From Terasakiella magnetica (GTDB lineage Bacteria > Pseudomonadota > Alphaproteobacteria > Rhodospirillales > Magnetospirillaceae), in NCBI GenBank assembly GCA_902729415.1, contig CACVCF010000068.1:1-64000 (forward strand): 64,000 nucleotides of DNA, in the 5' to 3' direction. The position numbers were made by a program, and so were the translations under genes. The notes beneath the pieces are model-generated. The model was given only the letters and a program-made list of their open reading frames with translations, made no database searches and was not told where the DNA came from. Below, piece by piece: positions 32,175 through 41,078 of the stretch; the first letter of the stretch is position 1, and every line of letters starts with the position of its first letter.

Positions 32175-32297
32175 TTAATTGCACAACGCCTCATCTTCTT
32201 CACCCCTTAGCCCTGGCAAGCCAATTGACACCTTGTTTGCGAGTAGCGTTGAATGACGCGATAATCTGCCAACACCCCCCTACTATCACGACAGAAG
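32062..32297. promoter_or_regulatory. Divergent intergenic region of the RiPP-like cluster
   Basis: 236 bp between the divergent B2 and PqqD-like genes, clearly more AT-rich than the surroundings. It must hold promoters for both operons and is the natural place for a precursor gene. Besides the overlapping frame ending at 32022, I find on the minus strand a 23-codon frame starting at 32194 (MRRCAIKWLFLR...), and on the plus strand only short frames. None has a convincing leader-core structure. Confidence 0.55.
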
Positions 32298-32615
32298 ATG
32301 ACCGAGCCCCCCGCACCACCCCTCCCCATTGCCGGCCCTTTGACTACCGAGAGCGTGATTGTCCGCACGCCCCACCCCCTATCGGCCGATGTGGATGACG
32401 AGACCGTGCTGATGAGCATCGAACAGGGCAATTATTATGGCCTGGGCAGCACCGCCCGCGATATCTGGTCCCGGTTGGAGCGCCCGATCCGCATCGGCGA
32501 CCTCTGCGCCGGACTTGCGGCCGAATATGACGTACCGCCCGCCTTGATCGAGGCAGACACCTTGGCGTTTATCCGCCGCCTCGCCGAGGAAAAGCTGATT
32601 CGGACACTGGGATGA
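32298..32615 (+). CDS. PqqD-like peptide chaperone (RiPP recognition element)
   Basis: 105 residues from ATG 32298. The PqqD fold is shown by SADVDDETVLMSIEQGNYYGLGSTARDIW in parts and the winged-helix C-terminal part VPPALIEADTLAFIRRLAEEKLI. Free-standing PqqD proteins bind leader peptides and hand them to the maturation enzymes. In lasso systems this is the B1 protein. The same subfamily accompanies HprK-related kinases in some exopolysaccharide loci. The stop overlaps the ABC exporter start by 4 bp. The N-terminal proline-rich 20 residues are probably disordered. Confidence 0.88.
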   Translation: MTEPPAPPLPIAGPLTTESVIVRTPHPLSADVDDETVLMSIEQGNYYGLGSTARDIWSRLERPIRIGDLCAGLAAEYDVPPALIEADTLAFIRRLAEEKLIRTLG

Positions 32616-34351
32616 GAGGGCTTGGCCTTGCGGCCTCGTTTCTCTCGAATCTGTCCTCGGAAAACGGCTCTCGGCTCTGGCTGGTGCTGGCGCTTTCAAT
32701 CCTGGCAGCCTTGCTGGAAGGGATTGGTATCTGGCTGCTTGCCCCCATCCTTGCCGCCAGCGGCCTGACCGCCGCCGCCCCGGCGCTGCCGCCGGGACTG
32801 TCCCTTCCCACCACCCTGGGGCTTGAGGGGCTGCTGCTGCTGTGGCTGGGCGCGGTCGGGGCCGTCACCCTGATCGGTGCTTGGCGGGAGATCTCGACCC
32901 ATGCCCTGCGCGAGGATACCATCTGCCGCTGGCGCCTCGACCTCCATGCCCGGGTGACCGCCATGGAATGGCAATGGTTCCAGGCCGGACGCGCCAGCGA
33001 CGTGGTCGCGGCCATGACCCAATCCATCCCCCGGACCGGCTTTGGCATCGGCGCCCTGATGACGTTGGCGGCAAAAACAGCGGCCATCACGGTGCAAATG
33101 GCCCTGGCCCTGATGACTGCCCCGATAGTGGCGCTGATCACCTTGGGGTCGGCGGGTCTGATACTGGCGGCGCAAAGATCCAGATTTCGCCGCATCTTGA
33201 GCCATGGCCAAGCCATCGGAGGCAGCAGCCGGGCTTTCCAGGCCATTATTACCGAGCATCTGGGAGGGATGAAGCTGGCTAAGGCCCACCGGACCGAAGC
33301 CGGCTTTCACGCCGTCTTCCGCCGTGCCGCCACGCAGTGGCGCTACGACCAGATGGCCACCCTTCGCGGTCTGACATGGTCGCGGGCGACCAGCAGAATG
33401 CTGATGGCGGCGGCCTTGACCATGGTGGTGTGGCTGGCGATCCGCCAGACCGAGCTTTCGGCCCCCGCTTTGCTGGTGCTGGTGGCTATCATGGCCCGCC
33501 TGCTGCCTGCCTTTGGCGACGCACTGCATCAGGCACACCTGCTGGCCGAAGCCTTGCCCGCCTGGGGCGATCTCGTGGCCTTGCGCCAGCAGCTTGACCG
33601 CAACGCCGAGCCCCCCGCCCCGACCGTCCCCGGTCCAGAAGGAGACGTGATTCTGGACGCGGTCGGCTTCGTATGGCCGGGGCGGACGCAGCCCGCCATC
33701 ACCGCGATAAACCTGACCATCACCGCGAACCGCACTATTGCGTTGATCGGCCCCTCGGGCGGCGGCAAATCGACCTTGGCGGATCTGTGCATCGGCGTGC
33801 TGACCCCGCAAAGCGGCCAGATCCGGGTGGGAGGCCAGCACCTTACCGGCGCGGTGCGGGCGGCGTGGCGCGACCATCTGGCCTATGTTCCCCAAGATAG
33901 CTTCCTGCTCCACGACACGATCCGGGCCAATCTGACATGGCTGACCCCCGAAGCCGACGAGCCATCCCTGTGGCGGGCGCTGGCCGATGCGGCGTTGGAG
34001 CCGGTCATCCGGGCCTTGCCCCAGGGGCTGGACACTGTCATCGGCGACCGTGGCCTGCGGCTGTCGGGGGGAGAACGCCAACGTCTCGCCATCGCCCGCG
34101 CCTTGGTGCGCCGCCCGCGCTTTTTGGTTCTCGACGAAGCCACCAGCCATCTCGACCATGCCAGCGAGGCTGCGTTGCAGCAGGCCTTGACGGCTTTGCA
34201 CGGCTCCTTGACCCTGGTGGTGATCGCCCATCGGCTCGAGACCATCCGCCACGCCGACCACATTGTCGTCATCACGAACGGGAGCATCCACCAGCAAGGA
34301 CGCTGGGAGCAACTGACCGATATTCCGCAATCGTGGCTGGCCCGGACATGA
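32612..34351 (+). CDS. ABC exporter with fused membrane and ATPase domains
   Basis: 579 residues. The six-helix membrane domain (about 20-320) is followed by the nucleotide-binding domain with Walker A GPSGGGKSTL, Q-loop YVPQDSFLLHDT, signature LSGGERQRLAIARA, Walker B FLVLDEATSHLD and H-loop IAHRLETI. This is the type of half-transporter that exports lasso peptides (D protein) and other RiPPs. There is no N-terminal C39 peptidase domain, which fits a system where B2 does the cutting. It overlaps the PqqD-like gene upstream and the nucleotidyltransferase downstream by 4 bp each. Confidence 0.93.
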   Translation: MRGLGLAASFLSNLSSENGSRLWLVLALSILAALLEGIGIWLLAPILAASGLTAAAPALPPGLSLPTTLGLEGLLLLWLGAVGAVTLIGAWREISTHALREDTICRWRLDLHARVTAMEWQWFQAGRASDVVAAMTQSIPRTGFGIGALMTLAAKTAAITVQMALALMTAPIVALITLGSAGLILAAQRSRFRRILSHGQAIGGSSRAFQAIITEHLGGMKLAKAHRTEAGFHAVFRRAATQWRYDQMATLRGLTWSRATSRMLMAAALTMVVWLAIRQTELSAPALLVLVAIMARLLPAFGDALHQAHLLAEALPAWGDLVALRQQLDRNAEPPAPTVPGPEGDVILDAVGFVWPGRTQPAITAINLTITANRTIALIGPSGGGKSTLADLCIGVLTPQSGQIRVGGQHLTGAVRAAWRDHLAYVPQDSFLLHDTIRANLTWLTPEADEPSLWRALADAALEPVIRALPQGLDTVIGDRGLRLSGGERQRLAIARALVRRPRFLVLDEATSHLDHASEAALQQALTALHGSLTLVVIAHRLETIRHADHIVVITNGSIHQQGRWEQLTDIPQSWLART

Positions 34352-35562
34352 CCAATCCGCTGTCCGGCTTCAGCCGCGTTCTGTCGCTGCTGCGCTGGGA
34401 CCAGGCGGGCGAGGCCGCGCTGGCCGCGCTGTCGTCCCATCAATGGTCCCAATTGGTGGCCCAACTGGCCCGGCCGCGGTTACTGGGCCTGCTGGGGCGG
34501 CGGCTGGACCTGACCGGCGGGCGGGTGATTCCGCCGCCCGACAGCGCCGCCCAGATCCGAGCCGCCACCCGGACCGGCCTGCGCCGCCATCTTGCCGCCG
34601 CCCAGCCCGTCATCGCCTGCCTGGCCGAGACCGGTATCACCGCCATGCTGCTGAAGGGCGGCGATCTGGCCCAGCGCTGCTATGGCAATATCGGCCAGCG
34701 CGCCATGATCGATCTCGACCTGCTGGTCCGGCCCGAGCATGTGGCAGCCTTGGATGCGGCATTGCGGCGGCGGGGATACCACAGCCGCTTTACCGCCGAT
34801 GCCGTGCGGCTGCCCACCGAGCATCATCTCAGCTATCAGCCGCCGCCGGGGGCGCGGACGGTCGAGATTCACTGGCGGCTGTCGCGGCGGGTCGATAAGG
34901 GCATCGTGCTGGACGACATCTGGCGGCGCAGTCAGCCTACCGCATTCTTCGGCACCCCGGTTCGGGTAATGGCACCCGAGGATCTGGTGCCCTATCTGTG
35001 CGCCCACCTCGCCCATCACCTCTACTTCACCTCCCTCAACCAGATCTGGGATCTGGCCGAATTGGCGCGGCTGTCGGCCACCGGCTTCGATGACGCAGCC
35101 TGCCGCCAGCGTACCCAGGCCTGGGGTCTGACCCCGATGATGGATCTGGCACGCGCCGTCCTGGACGCCACCCTGGGCGTGGTACTGATCCCCGACGGCC
35201 CGCGCACATCCGTTCCCGGCCCCGTCCGCGAGACCGCCCTGGCTGAACTGGCCCGCCACTTCGACGGGTTGCCGCCCTCGGTGGGGGATGGGCGGGGGAT
35301 GGATGTTCTGGCGGGAGACCAGCCGCTTTCCGCCCGCTTCGGCCTGGTGTGGCGCAGCGTGGTTCCGCCGCCCGCCGAGCTGGCGGCCCGCTTCGGCCAT
35401 ACCGCTCAGCCAGCGGCAACCATACGTGGCTATTTCAGGCTATGGCGCCATCTGATCGCCAGCCGAGGCCCGCAGCTTCGCCGATGGCTGGGCCGCGACC
35501 CCGATTTCCGCCAGGCCCTGAAGCGCATGGCCGATCTTCGCCGCTGGCTGGATGGCTTTTGA
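34348..35562 (+). CDS. Nucleotidyltransferase family protein (NTP_transf_5 type)
   Basis: 404 residues from ATG 34348 (ATGA overlap with the exporter). The nucleotidyltransferase core reads MLLKGGDLAQRCYG...RAMIDLDLLV (about 92-128), with the D-x-D metal pair in DLDLL, followed by EHHLSY and VEIHWRL. A helical C-terminal half follows (CAHLAHHLYFTSLNQIWDLAELARL). Members of this family are found in lasso-peptide and HprK-related clusters, often beside PqqD, and may nucleotidylate a peptide or sugar. The role is inferred from context only. The downstream gene is convergent, 2 bp away. Confidence 0.82.
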   Translation: MTNPLSGFSRVLSLLRWDQAGEAALAALSSHQWSQLVAQLARPRLLGLLGRRLDLTGGRVIPPPDSAAQIRAATRTGLRRHLAAAQPVIACLAETGITAMLLKGGDLAQRCYGNIGQRAMIDLDLLVRPEHVAALDAALRRRGYHSRFTADAVRLPTEHHLSYQPPPGARTVEIHWRLSRRVDKGIVLDDIWRRSQPTAFFGTPVRVMAPEDLVPYLCAHLAHHLYFTSLNQIWDLAELARLSATGFDDAACRQRTQAWGLTPMMDLARAVLDATLGVVLIPDGPRTSVPGPVRETALAELARHFDGLPPSVGDGRGMDVLAGDQPLSARFGLVWRSVVPPPAELAARFGHTAQPAATIRGYFRLWRHLIASRGPQLRRWLGRDPDFRQALKRMADLRRWLDGF

Positions 35563-35564
35563 CC

Positions 35565-36590
35565 TTAAGATGGGCTGACTTTATCCTTGTTGCCATCGGT
35601 GATGACGGGAGGCGGAGGAATGGCCCCCCTGTCTTCCGGCGGCTTGGTGAAAACATACCGGTTGGTCAAAATCTCGCCGATCTGGGTTCCCGTGGCCGGA
35701 TTGGCCTGATTGAGGCCGACATTGGCTGCCGCCTGATTCAAGGTGCCCACCACGGTCCCCAGCGCATCGGGCACCGCCCCCCTGACCGAGGCGCTGCTGA
35801 CGGTGGCGTAGGAACTGGCCATGGCCTGCATGGCGGCATTGGGGTTGGCGGCATACACCCCACGATCCGAGGCGATGGCGCTGATCGATACCGATGCCTG
35901 GGCGCATGCGGCGGGGCTGACCCGTTGCGCTTCGGGGGTAACGATGATCCGTGCCGCTGTCGAAATCACGTCCAGGGATTGCCCCGGCGCAGAGGTAAGA
36001 ACCGCCTGAGTCTTGACCGCAGCCACCGTGGCCCCCGCCAGGGCGACGGCGGCGCTTGGGTTGCTGGCCAGCATTTTTTCCGCCAGCGAAACCGCTGCGA
36101 CGGAGACCGAGGCTACCAAAGCGGAGCTGTTGGAGGCCGAGGCGGCCTGGACCACATTGGTGGCCAAGGCGGCGGTGGCATCAGGGGCCACACGTTGAGA
36201 CGCAGGCGACACGATGACCCGCGCCACGGCGGAGATCACCTCCTGACTGGCGGCCGCATTGGCGGTGGCCGAGACGCGCGCCGTTTCCAGGGCGACGGCG
36301 GCGAGTTGAACCGCCACTTGCGGATTGGCCGTCAACAGGCGCTCGGCGGCATGGACGACACCTTCGGCCAGACCCAGCGCCCGGGCGGGATTGCCGCCGC
36401 TCAAGGTTGCGATGGCCTGCCGGATGGCCTGGGGATTGCCGGCATTGACCGCCGCCTGCAACGCCGGGGGCAAGACATCGGCAGTGCCTTGCGGTACTCC
36501 GCCGCCTTGCTGCGCCATAACGGGCGATATCCCCCCGCCACAGAAACACGCCAGGGAGGCCAAGGCCAGAACACGCAGAATTCCCGTCAT
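35565..36590 (-). CDS. Secreted Ala/Val-rich protein of unknown function
   Basis: 341 residues from ATG 36590 (GGGGGC ribosome-binding site). A signal peptide (ILRVLALASLACFCGGGISPVMA) leads into a low-complexity region of about 270 residues dominated by Ala, Val and Ser. It has weak internal repetition, for example two copies of a V[IS]xxARxI/VV[ST]P motif (VISAVARVIVSP and VISTAARIIVTP), suggesting stacked helices. The C-terminal 50 residues (TGTQIGEILTNRYVFTKPPEDRG) are different in character and Pro-rich. I do not recognise the family. It lies between the RiPP-like cluster and the polysaccharide locus, divergent from a Wzy-like gene. Confidence 0.75.
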   Translation of the reverse strand: MTGILRVLALASLACFCGGGISPVMAQQGGGVPQGTADVLPPALQAAVNAGNPQAIRQAIATLSGGNPARALGLAEGVVHAAERLLTANPQVAVQLAAVALETARVSATANAAASQEVISAVARVIVSPASQRVAPDATAALATNVVQAASASNSSALVASVSVAAVSLAEKMLASNPSAAVALAGATVAAVKTQAVLTSAPGQSLDVISTAARIIVTPEAQRVSPAACAQASVSISAIASDRGVYAANPNAAMQAMASSYATVSSASVRGAVPDALGTVVGTLNQAAANVGLNQANPATGTQIGEILTNRYVFTKPPEDRGAIPPPPVITDGNKDKVSPS

Positions 36591-36780
36591 GGAAGCCCCC
36601 CTGATTTTACACGCAACAGCACTGCATCCGGCGAGGATTGTATCAAGCAACCGCTCCGAAAGGAAGGTTTGCGAGCACAAAAACATCCAAAAAGTAGCAA
36701 CACCCCACTCGATAAGCCCGCGGCACCCTGCTACTCTGCCGGGATACTGAGGGACGGATGAGTTTGAAGCGGACGCGGCC

Positions 36781-38160
36781 ATGCTGACGGCGAACACCTT
36801 GATATTCCGGCTGTTGCTGGCGGTCGTCGTCGTGGCCCCGCTTCCGCTGGGGGCCAACCGCCCCGCCAGTTGGAGCCTGCTGGCCCTGCTGGTCGGCGGT
36901 CTGCTGTGCACCTGGGCGGTACTGGCTGGGTGCGGGCGGGCGACGGCGCCGCTGTCCATGCGCCGGTTGTGGCCTATCGCCCTTCCCTTTGCCGCTGCTT
37001 TGATCTGGGCTTTCATCCAGACATTGGCCGTCACCCCCTTGGCTTGGCATCATCCCTTGTGGGCCGAGGCCGCCCCCGCCCTGGGCGTCGACGCCCCTAT
37101 GACTGGCGGCGCCGTCACCTTGGACCCGGCCATGAGCCGGACCGCGATCATGCGCCTGTTGTGTCATGGCGGGGTTTTTTGGCTGGCCGTCCAGTTGGGC
37201 CGGGAGCGCAGCCGTGCCCACGAGGCCATCCTGGCTCTGGCCTGGGCCGGGATCGCCTATGCCGTCTATGGCCTGACCGTCTATGTCAGCGGCACCGAAA
37301 CCATCTTATGGCTGGATAAGTGGGCCTACCGGGGCGATCTCACCGCCACCTTCGTCAACCGCAATGCCTATGGCGCCTATGCCGGTATCGGCCTGCTGTG
37401 CTGTCTGGCCCTGTTCGTCAATGCCCTGCGCCATGTCTGGGAATCCGCCGTGGGCCTGCGCGACCACGCCGACACCATCGTAATCCGAGCGCTGCCGTTC
37501 CTGGCGGGGGCGGCCCTGATCGGTACCGCCTTGATGCTGTCCCATTCGCGGGGAGCCTTCATCTGCACCGGGCTGGCCATCCTCGCCCTGCTGGCCGCCC
37601 TATCCCTGGGCAGAGTGATGCCGCCCGCCAAGGCCTTGCTGATCGCGGCGGGGATCATCACGATCATGACGATCATTATCATCAGCAACGGCGAGCTGAC
37701 CTTCGAGCGCTTCGGCAACAGCCGGGAATCCGACGAGGAGCGCACCGCCATTTACCGCCTGGCCCTGACCGCCATCGGCGACGCGCCGTGGACCGGCTTT
37801 GGATTTGGCGCCTTCGCACCAGCGTTCCAGACCTATCTCGATACCTCGCTGCCACTGATGCAGATGGTGGACATGGCCCATAATGTCCATCTGGAATTGG
37901 CCATGGATCTGGGGCTGGCGGGGATCACCGGGCTTTACCTGTCGTTTGCCGCCATCGTCGCCTTATGTCTGCGGGCCTTGGTGCGGCGGCGGCGCGATCA
38001 GGTCTATGCCGCCCTGGCCCTGGCCGTCACCATACTGCTGGGACTGCATGGACTGGTGGATTTCAGTGTCCAGATCCCGGCCATCGCCATGACCTTCGCC
38101 CTGATCCTGGGGATTGCCGTGGCGCAATGCTTCAACACCTCTGAACGCAAACGACGGTAA
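36781..38160 (+). CDS. O-antigen ligase/Wzy-family membrane protein
   Basis: 459 residues with about twelve hydrophobic segments. The Wzy_C region shows LMLSHSRGAFICTG, a periplasmic loop with ESDEERTAIYRLALTAIGDAPWTGFGFGAFAP, and MAHNVHLELAMDLGLAG, the typical H-N-x2-L pattern. These proteins polymerise or ligate undecaprenyl-linked glycans at the periplasmic face. A second, shorter Wzy-like protein is encoded at 45361-46584, so one may be the polymerase and the other a ligase. Start ATG 36781; the 190-bp gap upstream is shared with the divergent secreted-protein gene. Confidence 0.88.
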   Translation: MLTANTLIFRLLLAVVVVAPLPLGANRPASWSLLALLVGGLLCTWAVLAGCGRATAPLSMRRLWPIALPFAAALIWAFIQTLAVTPLAWHHPLWAEAAPALGVDAPMTGGAVTLDPAMSRTAIMRLLCHGGVFWLAVQLGRERSRAHEAILALAWAGIAYAVYGLTVYVSGTETILWLDKWAYRGDLTATFVNRNAYGAYAGIGLLCCLALFVNALRHVWESAVGLRDHADTIVIRALPFLAGAALIGTALMLSHSRGAFICTGLAILALLAALSLGRVMPPAKALLIAAGIITIMTIIIISNGELTFERFGNSRESDEERTAIYRLALTAIGDAPWTGFGFGAFAPAFQTYLDTSLPLMQMVDMAHNVHLELAMDLGLAGITGLYLSFAAIVALCLRALVRRRRDQVYAALALAVTILLGLHGLVDFSVQIPAIAMTFALILGIAVAQCFNTSERKRR

Positions 38161-38163
38161 CTC

Positions 38164-38859
38164 TCACCTCTTGTTCAAGCGCTGATAATCTTCCATCTGC
38201 GCCGCGCTAAGCCCAGCCAAGGCATCACGGATGAACCCGCCATGGCTGGAATCGGCCGACAGGCGAGCGATAGCGTCGGGAGCGATGATCCAGGTCAGGC
38301 GCACCTGCCGCGACAGCAGCTCGCGGGTCTCGGCATCGAAATCGGGGCGAAGGCGTAACCCCAGCTCAAGACGGCTTGGCATCAATGGCGGCATCACCGC
38401 ACCTGTCAGTAAGGACATCCGGTAGGCCTTGGCCGCTGCGGCGGCATTTCCCTCGTACTGGCGCAGATAGGCCAGTCGCGCCCACGCCCCCGGCTGGGCT
38501 GGGGCCAGGGCCAACCCCGATGCGATGGCGGAGCGCGCCTGCCGGTAAAGAAAATCACGCAAAGCCGGATCGGAGCCGAACTGGGCGCGGCGCAGCAGCA
38601 GATAGCCGCGCTCGGTCTCCATCTCGCCTTCGGCGAACCACTGGGCGGCAAGGCCCAGGTCGGCGGCGCCTTGCCCCAGACGCGCCGGTTCCACCGCCAA
38701 CTCGTGCCGGACATCCCATACGGTCTGCTGACTGCCGAGGGACAGCAGCGCGGCCACCACGCGCGGTGCGGCGGCGGCCACCAACACCACGCCGACCACG
38801 CCCGCCACCAGGGCAGGAAGGCCATGGTTGCGGGGGCGCGCATCCGTGTCACTCACCAT
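38164..38859 (-). CDS. Membrane-anchored helical-repeat protein of the polysaccharide locus
   Basis: 231 residues from ATG 38859, overlapping the BY-kinase gene by 11 bp. A short charged N-terminus is followed by one membrane segment (LPALVAGVVGVVLVAAAAP, about 13-31), then a periplasmic part made of TPR-like helices (RGYLLLRRAQFGSDPALRDF, PGAWARLAYLRQYEGNAAAAAKAYRMSLL). It is probably co-expressed with the Wzc-like kinase and may help assemble the export complex. No enzymatic motif is seen. Confidence 0.75.
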   Translation of the reverse strand: MVSDTDARPRNHGLPALVAGVVGVVLVAAAAPRVVAALLSLGSQQTVWDVRHELAVEPARLGQGAADLGLAAQWFAEGEMETERGYLLLRRAQFGSDPALRDFLYRQARSAIASGLALAPAQPGAWARLAYLRQYEGNAAAAAKAYRMSLLTGAVMPPLMPSRLELGLRLRPDFDAETRELLSRQVRLTWIIAPDAIARLSADSSHGGFIRDALAGLSAAQMEDYQRLNKR

Positions 38860-41077
38860 AATATTCCTTATAGCGGCCATAATAATTGCCATAGTCACCA
38901 TAGGCGTAGCGTGCATACTTGCGCTGATCGACCTGCGACAAGACGAGACCATGGACAGCGACATCAGCCTCCTGCAACAGCTTGAGGCCGCTGCGGATGG
39001 CGTCACGCGGAGTGCTATTCCACTTCACCACGTAAACCACCCGATCGGCGAAACCGGTGAAAATACGGGGATCGGCCAGTGCGAGGACCGGCGGCAAATC
39101 AATGACGATCCGGTCATAGAGGGGCGTCAGCCCCGCCAGCAGTACCTCGATACTGGGGATGTTAACCAAATCGGCCACACCTTTGAAATTTCCCGCCGAC
39201 AGAAAATCAAGTCCGGGAGCGATCTCTCGGACCACAGCATCTTCAAATCGGGCAAGACCCGCCAAAACCTGGGCCAGCCCCAGGTCGCCCTCGACCCGCA
39301 GCGCCGCCTGCAAACGTGGGCGATGCAGGTCGCCATCGATCAGCAGTACGCGTTTTTCAACCCGAGCCAAGGCCGCCGCCAGGGATTGGGCTACAAAGGT
39401 CTTGCCCTCCTTGGGCATGGACGAGGTCACCATGATGGTCCGCACCGGAGCGGCGGCATCCCCCAGATTCAGCGTCACCCGCAGGCTGCGGATGGAATCA
39501 GCCAGGGCCGAACGGGGACGGTCAGCAAGATCCTGAATCAGATTGTCTGACGCTCCGTGATGGATTGGGATGACCGCCAATGTAGACAGACCGGTCAGCT
39601 CTTCAGCCTCATCCGCCGAACGGACGGCATTGTCCAAGCGGTCGAGAATGAAGACCAGGGCGATGCCCAGAGTCAGCGAGATCAGAAACGCCGTAACCAG
39701 GGCGGCGAATTTGTGTGGTGATGACGCCGAAGTTGGAATACTGGCCGGTGAAATGACGCGGGCATTGGCGCGCTGGACCCGTTCCTGGTCGGAATCGCGC
39801 TTGAACCGGGACAGAAAGGATTCGTAGAGCGCCCGGCTGACTTCGGCCTGACGTTCCAGTTCCCGCAATTTCACCTCGGCCTCTCCGGCAAGGTTGGTCT
39901 GGCCGCGCAAGCCGTCCAGCGCCCTCTGCAACGTGTTGACGCCGGTGGCCGCGACCTCGACCTCGTTGGCGATGGAATCGGCGTATTTGCGGACTTCATC
40001 ACCGATCTTGGAACGCAGCTGAACCAAATCGGCCTGATAGCCGACGATCTTCGGGTGCCGATCACCGTAATTCTTAGCCGCTTCGGAAATGGCCCGCAGC
40101 AGCGTAGTTTCTTGTTCGCGCAGCTTCTGGATCAATTGCGACTGCAAGACATCAGCCGCCGTCTCCACAGTGCCGTGTGTGCGGATCAAACTGCGGGCTT
40201 GATCCAGCTTGGCCTGCTTTTGCGCCAGTTCCGTCCGGGCGATGATCAGGCGCGAATTCAGTTCCGACATCTGCTGATCGGTCACCGTGGCTTGGCGATC
40301 TCCCTTGCGGCGCAGATTGTAAAGCGAGCGGTACTGCTCTGCCGCCGCTTCGGCGGTGGCCACATCCCGCCGCAGATTTTCCAGCCGCTCGCCCAGCCAG
40401 GCGGTAATGCGCCGCGAATTCTCGAAGCTGGCCTCCAGGCGGTCATCCAGATACAGCTCGGCCAGGGTGTTGGCGATCAGCCGCGCCTTTTCGCGCCCTT
40501 CCGACGAAAATTGGGCGGAAATAACGAAGGAACGCCGCTGAGACTGGACCTTGAGCTGGTTGCGCAGCACGGTCGCCACCCTGGCCCGCTCCATATCGGC
40601 TAGAGACTCCGCCGAAAGACCGGCCTTGTCGCCAGGGGTGAATTCGGCAAGCCAGGCCACCGGGTTGATCCAGGTCAGGACCAGCTCCAGCGGCTTGGGC
40701 TCGCGCAGTCTGCGATTGAACTCGGGATCACCCGCCAGATGCAGCCGGTCGATCAACCGCCGCAGCAGCATGTTGGACTGAAGAATATCGGCCTCGGTGG
40801 TCACCAGCGCCTCGGAGGGGCTTTGCCGGACCGGCATGGTGCGGTCCAGCATCAACATCTCCGACGCCTCCGGCCCTTCGACCATCAGCTTGACCTCGGC
40901 GGTGTAAAGCGGTGTCGCCTGAATCAGGTAAAGGACGGTCGGCACCAGCCCCAACAGAACGCACCCGATCACCAGGGCCTTGCTGCGCCACAATATCCGC
41001 AGGCGCTGGCGCAGCTGCACCCGGAAATCATCTCCACCGCCGATTGCGGGACGGGTCACCTCGGCCTGAAACGTCAA
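38849..41077 (-). CDS. Polysaccharide co-polymerase with BY-kinase domain (Wzc/GumC type)
   Basis: 742 residues: Wzz domain with the first membrane segment (about 38-57), a long periplasmic coiled coil (about 180-420), second membrane segment (FAALVTAFLISLTLGIALVF), then the cytoplasmic BY-kinase with Walker A SSMPKEGKTF, Walker A' LLIDGDLHRP and Walker B RIVIDLPP. The C-terminal 22 residues contain ten tyrosines (YARYAYGDYGNYYGRYKEYYG), the autophosphorylation cluster. It controls chain length and export of the polysaccharide together with Wza. It lies directly after the barrel gene (1-bp gap) on the minus strand. Confidence 0.95.
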   Translation of the reverse strand: MTFQAEVTRPAIGGGDDFRVQLRQRLRILWRSKALVIGCVLLGLVPTVLYLIQATPLYTAEVKLMVEGPEASEMLMLDRTMPVRQSPSEALVTTEADILQSNMLLRRLIDRLHLAGDPEFNRRLREPKPLELVLTWINPVAWLAEFTPGDKAGLSAESLADMERARVATVLRNQLKVQSQRRSFVISAQFSSEGREKARLIANTLAELYLDDRLEASFENSRRITAWLGERLENLRRDVATAEAAAEQYRSLYNLRRKGDRQATVTDQQMSELNSRLIIARTELAQKQAKLDQARSLIRTHGTVETAADVLQSQLIQKLREQETTLLRAISEAAKNYGDRHPKIVGYQADLVQLRSKIGDEVRKYADSIANEVEVAATGVNTLQRALDGLRGQTNLAGEAEVKLRELERQAEVSRALYESFLSRFKRDSDQERVQRANARVISPASIPTSASSPHKFAALVTAFLISLTLGIALVFILDRLDNAVRSADEAEELTGLSTLAVIPIHHGASDNLIQDLADRPRSALADSIRSLRVTLNLGDAAAPVRTIMVTSSMPKEGKTFVAQSLAAALARVEKRVLLIDGDLHRPRLQAALRVEGDLGLAQVLAGLARFEDAVVREIAPGLDFLSAGNFKGVADLVNIPSIEVLLAGLTPLYDRIVIDLPPVLALADPRIFTGFADRVVYVVKWNSTPRDAIRSGLKLLQEADVAVHGLVLSQVDQRKYARYAYGDYGNYYGRYKEYYGE

Positions 41078-41078
41078 C

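Noticed and set aside
32119..32194. 23-codon minus-strand frame (MRRCAIKWLFLR...) as lasso precursor
   Set aside because: No leader-like part, no Gly followed by Asp or Glu at ring distance, too short.
35349..36761. 470-codon plus-strand frame
   Set aside because: Antisense of the secreted Ala/Val-rich protein and overlapping the nucleotidyltransferase end; Gly/Arg-rich shadow.
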